A stretch of 64,000 nt of DNA from Larus michahellis (GCF_964199755.1 NC_133900.1:72772727-72836726); one strand, 5' to 3'. Counted from the stretch's first letter, positions 43,347 to 57,642 are shown. Numbers and translations: made by a program. Notes: a model not told the origin generated them from the sequence alone.

Positions 43347-44819
43347 GAAGTGAGGTGTTGCACAGTGACAGGTAAAAGGCAGAGGAGGAGGAGGATGTGG
43401 CAGGCAGGAGAGCATCTTGCTGGCGTCAGGCTGGCCATCTGTCTCCACCAGGCTAGAAAGGAAATATGTCATTCATGTTTAGGGCTGTCCTGTCTGATAC
43501 ACTGTCCATTGGGTTTAAAAGTTGGGGGCCATGCGTATAGGGGGGCTTGTGTCCCAGTGAAAAGATAATTTGCTCTTCTGGAAAATGGCGCTTCATGACT
43601 ATTGTGTAAGAGTTGAATTTAGGCTCTATCGCTTGAGTGCTTGGTAATTTTTAAGGCGCTAAAGTCTCCTTACGGCATGCTTGTGAAACGTGAAAGTATT
43701 GTTATCCTTGCTGAGGAGTCGCAGGGCCAGATCCTGAGAGATGCCTGTCTCCCAGGGAAGTCAGTGGGATATGTCCCTAAACACCTTTCGGATTCAAAGC
43801 CCAAATTACTGGCCAGGGTCCCATAGGAAATCCAGCAAAGTGCCTGAGTTGAACCCATGTGGACCAAGTCTCAATCCAGTGTGTTAACTACAATCCCCTT
43901 TTTCTTACAGAAAAAACCTTCTTCCCTTAACTCCTTGAGCTGTTTAAAAAATATTGGTAAACACACGTATACAGAATTTATGTATAAAATGATGCCTGTA
44001 GCTTCACATTGTCCAGCTCATTCACATCTGAATGCACGACATGGTGCGCATTGGGATTTGTAATTTGCAATGCAGGATATTATTATTGTTGCCACGCATT
44101 GTGTTTGCGTTACAACCTTCCTTAAATACGCAGCATTGTTTCGTTAAGCAATCAGAATGCAAATACCACTGGCACAGCGAGAAAACATTGAAGTATCCCA
44201 AGTACACAAAGTATGCAAACTGTGCAGTAAAGTACACAAATCCTAACAAGCTCATTAGTACCATACTGCAGTGATTACAGAGCAAAATGCTTTCTTGTGG
44301 TGCACCAGTCAGGCTATACAGAGGGAAAGCTTTGCAATGTTTTAATGTGATGTTGCCATCCATTGTGTACTGCTACAGCAGTCATATTTTACTGGCATAA
44401 GCTGTTCTGGGAAAGAGGCACCATTCTCTCTTGTCCCTTGCCTAGGTATCATTCTCAATTAGCCATTAGGCACTACATAATACCCATGAGGATGAGGATA
44501 ACAATTATAAACATAAGAATTATGATCTTTGGTCAGTCCAAAGTCCCAACTAGCTCACTATACCTTTTCTGACAGTGGTCAGAAGTATATTTTTAAGCAA
44601 AAAAACCCGTGAGAAACTGGGCATGCAGAGAGTGACACTTTCCCTGGTATGGCCTTTGAGTTTCCAGCAATCAGCAGTATGTATGTGAAACCTGAAACTA
44701 GACTCTGTAGGTGTCCTCTAGCAGTTTGATTTGCATCATCATCTCTGTTGTAACTTAATGACTCAAAACCAGATAACCAACAGTCTATTGTTAGTGTACC
44801 TTTAACATCCCTGCCACGA

Positions 44820-44857
44820 CATACACATATATACACATATATACATATATACACAAA
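44820..44857. repeat. AT/CA-rich simple repeat
   Basis: Repeated ACACATATAT units on the plus strand. Confidence 0.85.
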
Positions 44858-45004
44858 ACAACCATATGCTCTCCAGTATATGCCATTAAAAAGGCACAGA
44901 TCTTCAGTATAGTCATTTGAAAGATCTACTGGGAGAAAGATTAACGTTTTAAAGGAAAGTCATTCTGTCATATCTTGGTGTCAGTAATTACGTCAATCCT
45001 TCTT

Positions 45005-45078
45005 TAAGGCAGAGGATGGACTAAATGGCCTCTCAGTATTCATTCCAACATTGATTTTTTTATGAATCTATGATTATT
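45005..45078 (+). mobile_element. Possible diverged CR1 3' tail
   Basis: AGGATGGACTAAATGGCCTC, followed by TCATTCCAACATT and TATGAATCTATGATTATT, resembles the last 70 bases of an old CR1 copy. Confidence 0.5.
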
Positions 45079-48006
45079 CAGCTGCTATAGCAGCTAGAAA
45101 GTTTGGTTTTAATTAGTCTGAAATCGGAAAATGCCTTTCATTCTGCTTGATCATATAACACACATGTAATATTTCAGCTGGTGGAACCAGACTAAGGACC
45201 TGTAAGGGTCACAAGTGGGGACCATAGCCATAGCACAGAAGCTGAACTGCTGTGCACACATATATCTTCTGGACAGGAGCAGTAGGGAGAGAGGCAGCAG
45301 CAACATAGTTGTGATCTATCTTAGCAAAGACATCTCTACGTTATTCACCGAACACGGGTTGTGGCTCTGGTAGATGCTCATACAGAGATCCTTGCTGCAC
45401 CTCAGGGTATTCTTGGCAAACTGACCTTAGCAACTGATTGGAGCCTCTTCCTTTGCAGCAGGACCCCATCGATAGTCAGACTGCTGTGCTGGAAAGAGAG
45501 AACACAAGTCTATAGGCAGCGGTGGTGGTGAAGCAAAGTGCACAGTGCTCTGTTAAACATCTCACCTCAATGTCTGCCCTCAGAAATTCATGTGTCTCCA
45601 GGGTGAATTTCTCTTTTGAGAAGCGGTCCTTTTTACAAGGCAGGAAGCATTAGGTATGCTCATATCTCAGTCAAAGGGTTTCCTACGCAGTGCCAACGGT
45701 TATTCAGCAGGACTCATTATGCAGGTGAGATATATCGCAGTGCTGCTACTCTGCAACACTCTGCAGATCTCTATGCGCCATGTGCGCAACGTCTGAAATA
45801 TAAGCAAATTTATGCTGCACTCATCCTTTTTGTGGTTATTAGTGTCATTTAGTATCGTCTTCCTCCAGCAAATTGACTCACCAAGCAAAATGCACAAGTG
45901 CACTTTAAAGTAGATCACATTATCACGCCTACTTCTTCTGAAGAGCCAAGTGCCATTACTACCTTTCACAAGGAATAACTGCCAAAACTATTTCACATTC
46001 TGCAGTGCATCAACAGTGTACTTCCTCCATTCAGTTAGCAATTGAGAAGAGCGATTGAATAGCAACGCATGACTATCATATTGTTCTACAATGGAGAGAT
46101 AAAATCTAGCGCATCACTTTATGCCTCTTTAAACGTTAGGATATTCTTTCCTGGAGCCTTTTCATTGACATATGCAGTTGTATCACTCTTGAGGCCCTGA
46201 TCATATTTGGGGTTTTCAGCAAGGTATTTGCGTTAAAAATACTACTTTTACCCAGAAAACATATTAGAAGTTTCTCTCTCAACACTACTGTTTAGATGAC
46301 ATATAATCCTAACGGCACGGTTGATTTGACAGTAAGCTGTAGAATGACAGGACTAATGATGGCCAAGTGCCAATAGGATTTTATCTCAGAAATATTTCCA
46401 TATTGTTCACTAGCACTCCTTCTTCCTCTGTGTGCTTTATTTTCTAGAAGGTAGGTGGAGTATCAAAGAAATACAACAAGGATGCAGACTGTTAAATGAT
46501 AAAATTATGACTAAAACTATGAACTTGGAACCAGAAACCAGGAAACCAAAAATCAATTCAGAAGAAATTTTGTCTAAGAAGCATAGCCAGGAGAGGGGCT
46601 AAGGGTGAGAACCAAGAACAACCAACAATCTACTAAGCTGAAGAGCAAAGCCAGAGCCCAGTCAAACTCCTTATCGTACATTTAGAGCTGAGATAAGAAG
46701 CAGCTGGTGCTTGAGCTAGACGAGCTGTGGCCACTCAACATCCAGGGATGAGGGTTAAATAAACTGGGAAAAAACCCAAAGGAACAAAATTGTAGCCAGG
46801 GTTCACATTTTGCATTCATGCATTGTGATATCTTTTCATGCTTGATTGCAACAGGTGTCTCTACCTAGAGTTATATGCGGGCCATTAGTCCCTGGGACAC
46901 TGCCTGTAGTAGCCTGGTGGCTTGTTGCACTTTGATTGCTCAAGAGTGTTTGTCAAGAGGCTGTCAGAAAAATCACCAAACTACACACCTGAGCTCAGAT
47001 CTCAGCGACTTTTGATCAGCCTGACCTTTGTGCCTTTCTCTCTGTAAAAGTGGTGGTTTCCAATGTGGTCTGTTATGTTTATCATTATGCGTGTTTGGTG
47101 TTTCTGTGACCTCTTTTCACTCACCACCACTGCTTAATATCACGGCAAAAGAAGGGTTATGATTCTGGTTTTTTGCAATTGTTACTAAAATGCTACCGTA
47201 GCAGAGGGGATGCGTTGGCCAAGGTCTTTATTATGCAACTGTATGCAGATCCCTGTGAATTGCATCGTTCATCTAGTTCAGTGGTGCAGCGCCAAGGTCA
47301 CCGGGCATTTTTAAGCTAATGATGAGATCATAAGTCTAATAAATGTGCTTGGTAATCACAGCAAACATATTGTCATTGTCGCAGATGTTATTCTTTCAAA
47401 ATCACTTGGCAAACACAACCAAAACACAGCCCTGGTGCGTGCTCTGACCTCTCCTACAGCACCATCAGGAACACTGAGGAGGTGAGGTTGTTTAAGCAGG
47501 CAAGTCATGGCCTACCGCTACAAAATGGATCCTTCTAACAGCACTCTTGCAGTTTATTCAGAATAAACATCCAGGAGGCTAAATGAACATGGAATCAGTG
47601 ATGGGCAAATTTTGACAGAGAGCAGATTTTGAAAAGGAGCACACCCGTTAGTAATGCCAACACAGGTAGAGATCAATTTCAAATCACAATGATCTAGGCA
47701 GGTTGACATTAATTATCCAGTTTATTTTTGCAGCGATTATGCTGTAGTAATCCACTACTCGCCAATCCAGTAACCTTTTGCTATCTGTCAGAAAATACAT
47801 TAACCACCAAATGCATCACATCACTGTGAGCTTTGCCATTATGTGTGGAGATTCTCCACGAGGCTTATCAGATGCTGCGACTGCTGATTTCTTTGAAAGG
47901 ATATACATCTTCTCCCAGGCTGGGTCACCAGATTGCTAATGTTATGCCCTCAAAAAGTGGCAATGTAGTGCCCAGAACTTGTTGCAGCTCCAGTGTCTTG
48001 CAATCT

Positions 48007-48071
48007 ATCATATATATGTATATTTTTTATTTTTACATATGTGTATATATATCATATATATGTATATTTTT
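48007..48071. repeat. Direct repeat of an AT-rich 20-mer
   Basis: The word ATCATATATATGTATATTTT occurs at about 48007-48027 and again at about 48051-48071, separated by more ACATATGTGTATATAT. Self-complementary AT stretches could extrude as hairpins. Confidence 0.85.
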
Positions 48072-48920
48072 GACTACCAGGCATGAACAGGCCCACAACA
48101 GCCTGACCACTCAATATGCTCCTGACAATAGGGGAGGGAAAGGAAATTTAAAAGAGACACAATTTATTGAATTCTTGCTTCACTTATACCAATTATTGAG
48201 ATAAATTAAAGTCAGTAATTCAACATTACTGCAAAATTCACTTAAGACCATTCAGTGGACAGAAAATGCCAACCTTTGAAGATGGCTGTTTAGCAAGGAG
48301 CTGAAATAGGCCTGGTGGCAAGAGAGGTCTAAGACAAGACACAGAGCTGTCACGTCTCATTCTCAAGTGACATAAACAATGCAGTCACGAAATCAGTTTC
48401 ACTGCTTTTGTATATAAGCCTTCTGTGGCTTCCATGCTAAAAAAATGGAAAAATATTACCCTTTGCTAATGGAGCTCTTTCACCAGGAAGCCCGGCATGC
48501 ATCCAATTCCATGTGTCAGCAGCTTTCATTCCTCAATTCAGTTTACCAACAGTTAAACTATTCAAGGCCTGTATTATAACCTTTTACGGATGACGCGTGA
48601 CAAGACGATTTTTGATAAATAGTAGAACCTTGGTACGACAAAAGCGGCCTTTGGCTTACCAAGGTGAGCAGGTCTCTGGGTGCAACCTGACACATTGTCA
48701 GCCGCTGCTGATAACCATTTTATCGCCATTGCATGCTCCGACCCACGCTATCGTCTTCTCTCACTCAGAATATGTTCACTTTCATACTTGCCTGCATATT
48801 GTTGCAATAGAAGAGCAAAATGTTTAGACCACAGCAGAATGCTGCAAGCTCATTTCCCAAGGTGACCTTGAGTACGTCTGGCACACGAGAAGCGCAGAGG
48901 AAGACAGGCGAGCACTTTGT

Positions 48921-48975
48921 CTCCTATACCTCTTCTATACCTCTCCTATACCTCTCCTGTATCTCTCCTATACTG
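48921..48975. repeat. 11-bp minisatellite, five copies
   Basis: Five contiguous units of CTCCTATACCT with one or two substitutions each (CTTCTATACCT, CTCCTGTATCT, CTCCTATACTG). Confidence 0.9.
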
Positions 48976-49492
48976 CTTGTGTCCAACCTGGTATCACCAC
49001 TTGGAATGGCAGAAAGGAACTAAGTAAGTGCCCATTTTTTTGTGTGAATGCACATTCAGAACTGAACTTTTATATACATCCTATGAAAACCAAGAAACCA
49101 AAAACCGATTAGAAACTTTCACCCTCCAAAACCATGATTATGTTTTTTCCCCTTTTGCTTTGAAGCTTATGTTTAAGTCTTGTGATTTTTTTAACTCTTT
49201 GGGGTGGGAAGCATCAATTAAACATCAGTCTGTGACCCATTACTATTTTATAATCCTCTCTTTGGCAGGTTGAAAGTAAGAGCTTGCCAGGCGTGTATTT
49301 AAACTTTCATGGAATGATGTGAGGGAGTGAAATACAATGGCCCAGACAAGAGACGAGATTGGAAAGCTAGATGGCGTTGGGAAGGCCTGCCCAGAGAGGC
49401 AGAACAAGAGTATATTACCAAATAGACGTGTTTTGATCTGATTTTAGACCAAAATAACATTTATTTTTGAGGAAGTAACTGCATATAATAGT

Positions 49493-49653
49493 GACCAGAG
49501 AGGTGGTGGAGTCTCCTGTTCCGGAGATATTCAAAACCCTTCTGGATGCATTCCTGTCCAACCTGCTCTAGGTGACGGTGCTCTGGCAGGGGGGTTGGAC
49601 TAGATGATCTCCAGAGGTCCTTTCTAAACTCTACCATTCTGTGATTCTGTGAA
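49493..49653 (+). mobile_element. CR1 LINE 3' fragment
   Basis: Plus-strand tail of the same subfamily as the copy at 17336-17676: GACCAGAGAGGTGGTGGAGT, then GGCAGGGGGGTTGGACTAGA, ending CATTCTGTGATTCTGTGAA. About 160 bp remain. Confidence 0.9.
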
Positions 49654-49654
49654 A

Positions 49655-51780
49655 AGCATCACCATGGCCATGCTGACCTTCAGAAAGGAGAGCTAAGGAA
49701 AAATGAGGAATCTTGTTTAAAAGAAGTCAAAGAGGGATGGCTAAGAAACTTAAATCCTCGCAGGCAGCACAGAGACCCCTGAAGGACACCACACTGGGAG
49801 CACAGCACCAGTGCATATCGCTTGTTGGACACCCCCTGGGAACAGATAAAAGGAAATCAGCATGGCTAAACAGTAAAGAAGGGAAGTTATTGAAATTAGG
49901 AAGTTAGGATTTAAAATTATGAAGATGCATCTCAGTGAAGAAAATAAAAAAGTTATAAATTCTGAGAGAATAAACATAAAACTATAATTAGACTAGCATT
50001 TGCTTTGTAAACATTGTGGCAAAATTTCAAGGTGTTCATTTTCCCCATAAGTAATTTGACTTGTCTATGACATCAAAAGACAAACCGATGGCTTGATTCA
50101 CTGGTTCCCCTGCCATTCATATCATGCAGATCAGGATGAAAATGAATATAAAGTGCTGCAGAATAGAGCCATTTTATACTTCCTTTAAGCAGTATGAATA
50201 ATAATAGGAAGTGTAGGACAAAAATGGATCTGAATGTTTCTAAACCATCTTTTCTGAACTTCAGAAGAAGTGCAACCATATGAATCTTCCTGTGTTCAGG
50301 CAAGAGAATGCCATTAGTGCATGGTAAACCAAACTGCCTGATTTTATAACCATACCCTGGAATCACTTGACACGTTTATCTGTGTCTCATTAGTGGCAAA
50401 TTTACTCCCTGATCCAGCAGGGCCAAACCTGTCGTGCTTGCAAATGCTGGTCTTCCAAATTCATGCACTTCCCACTTACGTGCAACCAGATCCTGCCTAG
50501 TTATAGCCACGATTTTCTCCAGGGTCATGCCTCCAACTTTGCCTCTCTGTGCCTGTGTTCCTAGCCTTGCAACAAAGAAATGGATAAACACAGCAAGTAT
50601 TTTTCCATAAATGAGTTGTGATTTTTTTAAGGAACTGGCTAAGTACACGTTACCTTTTGTTTACTTCTCACAGACTTACCCCTAGTCTGGAGGGGAGTTC
50701 AGTAAAATGAATTCCAGAATGGTTTGCACAAGAGTTCTTAAAAAAACAAATATGCCAGCAATGGGAAATATTTTCACCAAAGGCTCTTTCAATTCAGAAA
50801 CAGAATCACTAGCTTGAGGACAAGCTCATCATCTGATTTACCTCTGACCTGAAAAGGATTAGGAAGACAATTAATTTTACGTATTCTTGAGTGGTTTTGC
50901 CATGCTACGCTTCTGCATAAGTGCTTGCGATATTAGGACCCTCCTCACAGAATCAATGCTCCCCTGTCTAGAGAGAGAAATATTTTGTAGGCATTTCACT
51001 GAAGAGTTCAAAATAGTGAATAAATTGGGTGATAATCAAGATCATAAAAATATTCATCAAGGAAGACACCCTAAACCACTGATGAAATAATCAACTGCCA
51101 TTTATTTCCTTCACATTTCCCTTTATTTCATCTATTTCTTTTCCCTAGCCCTTTCTACTGCTACATTCATTTTCTCTACCGCTTCCTGCTGGATTTTGCT
51201 CTTGTTATGACTGTATACACATCTCCATTTCCTCTTGATGGCTTGAAGCTTCTAATATTATATTTTGAAACATCATCTTGTGCATTCTGTTCTTCATTGC
51301 TATTATAAAAATGTTAGGTTCCTGTAAAACTAAAAGCAGGAAATAGATTTTTTGGGGGACAGATAAAATTGTGGAGAGTTGTATTTTGCTTGCTCAAATA
51401 CTGTTCTGCCTTTCAGGAGACATTTTTAGGAGTTGCCTTTGCTTTGTGTGGTGCTTTCTGCAGTGACAGCAGGCGGTGGTTTAGTGGCAGTTTTAAAATA
51501 TAACTTTACTGTACATTACAAAGTACAATAGCGTTTTGGACAGCAACACCTCTTAAAAAAAGAACGAAAACCAAGATGACATTCCCAGTTTTCTCCCTCT
51601 GTTGTAGCAACCTGTTCTTGGGCAATTCTTCAACACCACAAAGCAGGGCCACTCACTCTTCTGTTAAAAAAGAAACCAAACCTGCACACATAAATTCTGG
51701 GTATTAATTAGTAATCATATAAGATGGCAAGCTGGGGTTTTTTGAAACAAATAAATTTGTATTTTCACTTGATTTACAAA
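49655..51780. other. Intergenic, nothing recognised
   Basis: AT-rich DNA with short open frames on both strands; none is recognisable. Confidence 0.55.
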
Positions 51781-52367
51781 TGTCATGGTTTCAGCTGGGA
51801 TGGAGTTAACTTTCTTGCTAGAAGGTGGTGTGGGGCTATGTTTTGAATTTGGGATGAGAATGGTGTTGATAGCGCACTGGTGTTTTTGGTTGTTGCTGAG
51901 GACTCAAGGCCTTTTCTGCTCCTCGTACCACCCCACCAGCGAGTGGGCTGGGATGGCACAGTAGGTTGGGAGGGGACACAGCCGGGACAGCTCACCCCAA
52001 CTGACCAAAGGGATATTCCATGCCATATGACATCATGCTCAGTATATAAAGCTGGGGGAAGAAGAAGGAAGCGGGGAATGTTCGTAGTTACAGTGTTTGT
52101 TTCCCCAGTAACGGTTACGCGTGACGGAGCCCTGCTGTCCTGGGGATGGCTGAACACCTGCCTGCCCATGGGAAGCAGCGAGTGAATTCCTTGTTTTGTT
52201 TTGCTTGAGTGCACGGCTTTTGCTTTACTTATTAAACTGTCTTTATCTCAACCCATGAGCTTTTTTCTCACTTTTACTCTTCCAATTCCATCCCACATCC
52301 CAACTTGGGGGGGGAGTGCGTGAGCAGCTGCATGGTCCTAGTTGCCGGCTGGGGTTAAACCGCAACA
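51781..52367 (+). mobile_element. Solo LTR of an avian ERVL-like element
   Basis: The element runs from TGTCATGGTTTCAGCTGGGA to GGGTTAAACCGCAACA (587 bp), with TG...CA ends typical of LTRs. In plus orientation it has a CRE/AP1-like TGACATCA (52028-52035), TATATAAA (52043-52050) and ATTAAA (52231-52236), in LTR order. No internal retroviral sequence adjoins, so it is a solo LTR left by recombination. Clear 5-bp target duplications were not found (ACAAA left, ACTAG right). It sits 370 bp beyond the YIPF7 stop codon, in antisense orientation. Confidence 0.85.
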
Positions 52368-52463
52368 ACTAGGTCCATTAAATATTTACATTATTGCTTT
52401 CCAGTAACTCTCTAGTATATGTATCATATTAAACACTCAGAAAATATTTTTTTTACAGTATCA

Positions 52464-52469
52464 TTTATT
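52464..52469 (-). promoter_or_regulatory. YIPF7: Second candidate YIPF7 polyadenylation signal
   Basis: AATAAA on the minus strand, about 270 nt after the stop codon and about 97 bp before the LTR boundary. Confidence 0.4.
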
Positions 52470-52574
52470 TCACATTTTTTCACTTTTACTACCTTCTCAA
52501 TACAAATGGTTTTCTTTTAGCTGTAAGACTTTCAAAACACCATTATTGCAGTCATCTACCTGTTAGCTTGACTT

Positions 52575-52580
52575 TTTATT
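52575..52580 (-). promoter_or_regulatory. YIPF7: Candidate YIPF7 polyadenylation signal
   Basis: AATAAA on the minus strand, about 160 nt after the stop codon. It is the first such hexamer downstream and would give a short 3' UTR. A second AATAAA lies at 52464-52469, still before the solo LTR. Confidence 0.5.
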
Positions 52581-52737
52581 TCATTATCAGCCATTAGGCA
52601 AATAAAAGGTAAGTCACATAATCTAATTTTGTTAATGGAACATAATGCAACTCTAGGCAATCTAAAAATAAGTAAATAACCCCTTGCCCCTCCAACATCC
52701 ATAAACAGACTGTAATAAGGCTACCAGAAAATACATC

Positions 52738-52935
<198 letters not shown>

Positions 52936-55900
52936 TCAGAATCCACTTGTTAGCAAACATGGCATTAAATCTTCCCAAACTCAAGTTCATGTCTAACAAC
53001 TTGTTATTGATAAGGTAACAGTCCCTGGAAGAACCAAGGACTGACTGACATAATGAAAGTCAAGCCTGAGAAACAAATTAAAATAGTAACAGGAAACAAA
53101 AAGGTAATTTCTTCAGCATGGATAAACGCAGCCGCTTCATCAGTAGTACTGCTAAAAAGTCAAGTGCATTTCCAATTAAATCTGGGGCTCCAGCAGATGC
53201 AGCAGCTGAAGTTTAATTTTAAAGTTAGCAAAGATCCTATTGCAACCAAAATCGTCTTGTGGAAGTTGTTAGGATCTAAAATGACACTACAGACCTAATC
53301 TTCCATCAGGCAGCCTGATGACCTGGAGAGGTTGCATTTTTGTAACACGTGGCACAGGTTTTAAGTGTGCCTTGGACTCTAAGGAGAGACAATAAGGCTC
53401 TTAAAGAATTACACTGCAGGTGACCATGCAGAATGGTGTTGACAGCCTCCAGAAGAAAGCTCGACCAGTCTTTTAAAAATGGGTGCACAATGAATAGAAA
53501 GTAAAGGATGGGAAAAGAGCCGCTGAGAAAAAATATTATGCTCATCCTGGCGTCCTTCTCTGCACACTGAAAGGACGGCGGCTTTCCATGCTGCCCCTTG
53601 CTGACAGCTGAGCCCTTCTGAAGTTCTCCACCTGTTCTCTACATTCTGCCACCTCCCAGGCCCAGGGTGGGCTGGAGAACTGATGATTATGGGACTATGG
53701 TCAAAAACCCCATGAAATATTCCTGCAGATTACAGAGAGCTCACTATTAAACCTGGAAGGAACAAAACCTTGCCAATAAATAATGTTTCACATATGCTTT
53801 ATTTGCACTCTGTATTTGCAGCCTCCTTCTGTAAAATGCATGAGATCATGCGCGTAATACGCTGCCGAGGTACATAATGAGATCGGCTGCGTTACACACT
53901 TTCACCATGTCAGTCTCAAGGACGTGGAGAATGAATGATCCTCTGCCACTTGCTAAAGGACTTCTGGTGCCCCACTTTTCCAAAGTCCCAGCGAAATGGA
54001 ACCAGAAGTGCAAAACAGGCTACATACACTTATTAGGTCCATTTATCAGAGATAATCTCCACTAATATTATTATTGCAATTAAACAACGATGAGTAAAGC
54101 TCTCCTTATTTAATTGACTTACTGCAATCACATCAAATAAAATAGTTAATTTCTTGGCAATCCAGTTTCCAGGCCAATAAGGTATTGTCAGCTCTTAGGA
54201 CTTTGGGGGAGGAAAGAGAGAATTGATTTTAAAGTGACTCAGCACCTCACTGCAACTTCAACACGTTAAAAATAAAGCATTAAAGACTATTTGATTTAAT
54301 ATTCTCAGTTTAACTGTTCTTTAAACCCATACAGTGGCATTCAGGGAAATGACACCGGGCTCTGTGAACCAAATTCCTTGCCTCTGCTCCAAGTGGAGAT
54401 GCTAAGATGCTCACTCAATCATCTTGACAGAAATTCAGAGCTGGTATGGATGGCTCTTTGAGCAGGTACCCATGCTGGCAGAGGGACGGGATGTAACAGG
54501 AATGTACTGTGCCATGACAATTTTCAGCTAGTATAATGACACTTCAGGGGGCCATCACAAGGTGGTACAATTTAGAGCCGTGGCTGTTCTGCCTTGCACC
54601 GAACTCCAATGGCTTCTCATGGTTTGTTCCAGGACTGGCAGTGAGCAGGATGGAAAGGTGACATAAAATCATACTGGAACTAAGAGATACTTCTGTGCAC
54701 TTACAAACTCAGTCCTTGATCTAACAGTGTGTTACTGCCAAAAGGAATGGTTTAGCTTTAGCAGAGAGCTTGCGCCTGGCATGTCCATGAAGGCTAAATC
54801 CTCAAGCATGGGAGAGGGGCAAAAGGCAGATGTCACGCCCACAGTGACCAAGAGGACGGGGGGTGTACTGGCATGAGACTGAGTTGGGGGGACAGACCTG
54901 AGTGGACCCTCTCAGCTCCTCTGTCTCACAACCTGAAGATGTGGTCACCAAATGGGTCCTTTGCATCGGCTGGGTCTAAGAATTACTCTCTCCACTCTTA
55001 ACGCTCATTGCCTTCACTGTTTAGTCAAGGAAATGGCTTGACCACTCTCTTCAGGGATTTGATAGTAAAGAATTCTTGTTTTTTTTCCAGGAAAAAAGTC
55101 TGCTGAAGTTTCTCCCCAAAAGGAGACCTAATCAACTTGGGCTCAGACATGGTATCAGCATAGATGGGCACAAACAAACCTGGTTCCACGCAAGTTTGCA
55201 TAAGAGAACTGGTTTTCTCTTTGGTACTACTCAGCACCCAAAACGTTCCATATTATGCTTTATTCAGTTACAGCAAAATAGCTAATAATGAAAATTGAAA
55301 AATGTTGAATTGGTATATACCTTTGCAATAGATGTGTGGATTATCTTACCTATAGCTTCCGTGAAAACAAACATTGAAGTTAGTTCTTTACAATGTAAAA
55401 TAGACAGAAATAACATCTTTACAAATACCAAAAAAACCATGAATGTATTACTGCCTTTCCTTTGCCATTTTAAATAAGTTTTTAAATTAAAAATAAAGGC
55501 GTGTATGTTCGATTTAAAAGTTGCCACTTAATTTTAATAACATGTTTGTAGTAGTTAACATTGGTACTTGCTGTGTTCACGCAGTTTCATATAGTGAATG
55601 AGAAAGGACTGCAGAATCCTGTAGACAGGCACTTAACGTTATCAATTAATTTCAGAAATAATGGTTTAATATTATAAAGCCTATCACAGTATAGTATTTA
55701 TAGATTTTCAAAACATGTGCTTTCTGTAAATTCGAATCATTTTACAAAGGTGCGGTGTGTGCTTGGGGATTCCTTGTACAGGCGACAGTACCCTGCGCAG
55801 TTGTAACAGCTGGTTTGGAGTTCGCCCCATCTGTCCTGTGATTATGTATCTGCACCTTTTATTAGGGTGGATTATTAAACAGGTTAATCAAGAAAATATG

Positions 55901-56413
55901 GGAAGTGTAGGAGAACAGAGAATTAACGGCTTCTTCAGTGTCACTACTGTTCATCTCATCAAGGTCGGCTCAGAAACACTTTAATACACGGAATATGGTC
56001 AGGTTAACCCATCGTAGCTCCACAGAAACACACAAGGATTGTGCCAAAATCTTCATTCCCACTATATAATTTCCTTAACAAATAATATATACATATATAA
56101 AATTGCTGCTTTTCCAAAGAAAACAAACAGGGGGACTTTCTTATTCATTGGCTGCCAAGTCCCATCATATGTTGCAGATTGGAGAGTTAAAAATGTGAGT
56201 GAACAACAAAGATAAGGAGGGGAATCATTATTAATAACATGTTAATTATGGATAAAGGTACTGCTCAAGGCCTTCAGGCAAGACCTGGAGCTTCCTTGTA
56301 CTTTGCTGTATGTGAACAGGGAGGTAAACACAATCTGTATCTCAAAAGGCTTACTGAATGAGGGGGAAGGAGAGGCTTGCATACTAATTTCCTATTTATA
56401 GCATATTACTGAA

Positions 56414-56434
56414 CGCGCACACACACACACGCGC
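56414..56434. repeat. Alternating CG/CA tract, Z-DNA-prone
   Basis: A perfect purine-pyrimidine alternation: CGCG, then (CA)n, then CGCGC. The CG ends around a CA core make it a good candidate for left-handed DNA. It lies in the last YIPF7 intron. Confidence 0.85.
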
Positions 56435-56569
56435 AGATACAGACGCCACCACACAGTTGGCTTTTCAACGTTTTCAGGTATTTTCAGGTTTGCAATTACA
56501 CCACAACTATATGTCAGAGCATATGACTCCAGTACATCTTAAACCCTTGTTCTAATGCTGCAAATCGTT

Positions 56570-56777
56570 AAGGGTTGGAACAGGCTGCCCAGAGAGGTGG
56601 TGGAGGTCCCATCCATGGAGACATTCAAGGCCAGGCTAGATGAGGCTCTGAGCAACCTGATCTAGTTAAAGATGTCCCTGCTCACTGCAGGGGTGTTGGA
56701 CTAGATGGCCTTTAAAGGTCCCTTCCAACCCAACACATTCTATGATTCTATGATTCTATGATTCTATGATTCTACGA
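56570..56777 (+). mobile_element. CR1 LINE 3' fragment, right half of an inverted pair
   Basis: Plus-strand CR1 tail: GGAACAGGCTGCCCAGAGAG, then ACATTCAAGGCCAGGCTAGA, then CTGATCTAGTTAAAGATGTC, ending in five ATTCTATG-type octamers. It belongs to the same subfamily as the minus-strand copy at 57643-58081 on the other side of the YIPF7 exon. Confidence 0.93.
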
Positions 56778-57174
56778 TTATTTAATTCCATCACACAGAA
56801 GTCAGTCTACAGAAGGAAAAGAAGCATAGGGATGGAACCCTGATACTATGAACAAAAAAGGAACAGGAGAAGCCGAAGTCCCACAGTTGCTTTTAAAATT
56901 GATACCAGAGTTTGGCCACTGCTGGCTCTGCAAAACAAAAAGCATCTGAGGCTGCTACAAATATCAAAGGCACTCTCAGTCCAAGTGGAATTAAGGAGTC
57001 ATATTAAAATGAATATACATCACCCTTCTCAAACATAGTCCAGTTTTGTCCATTTCCACCTACACACTTACACAAACAAAATGGTGTTTTTCCAAAATTC
57101 ACTACATAACCATTTACTAAATGCCTTCTGAAACACCAGCCTTCCACCTTACTGCTGCCAAAGACTGGTACTTA

Positions 57175-57429
<255 letters not shown>

Positions 57430-57642
57430 CTAGGTTTGTTATTTTTTTGTGTTGACTCTCTCCACCTCACCTACAGAAGCTCAATTGTAAACCAGAGCTG
57501 ATACTTTTGGGTGATTTTTGCATCAAAAAATTCCAAGGTACAATTGTGAGAATGTGCTTGTCATTAATTTAAGGTTATAAGACTGATTCTCAGCCTTAAT
57601 GTCATTGGGCTATGAACAGGAAAGGAACTGGCTGGGGAGACT

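Larger units (their letters stand above)
43350..49490. other. Intergenic, mostly unremarkable
   Basis: AT-rich DNA with no recognised genes. A short, diverged CR1-like tail may lie at about 45005-45078 (GGACTAAATGGCCTCTCAG, then TATGAATCTATGATTATT). AT-rich simple repeats are listed separately. Confidence 0.5.
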
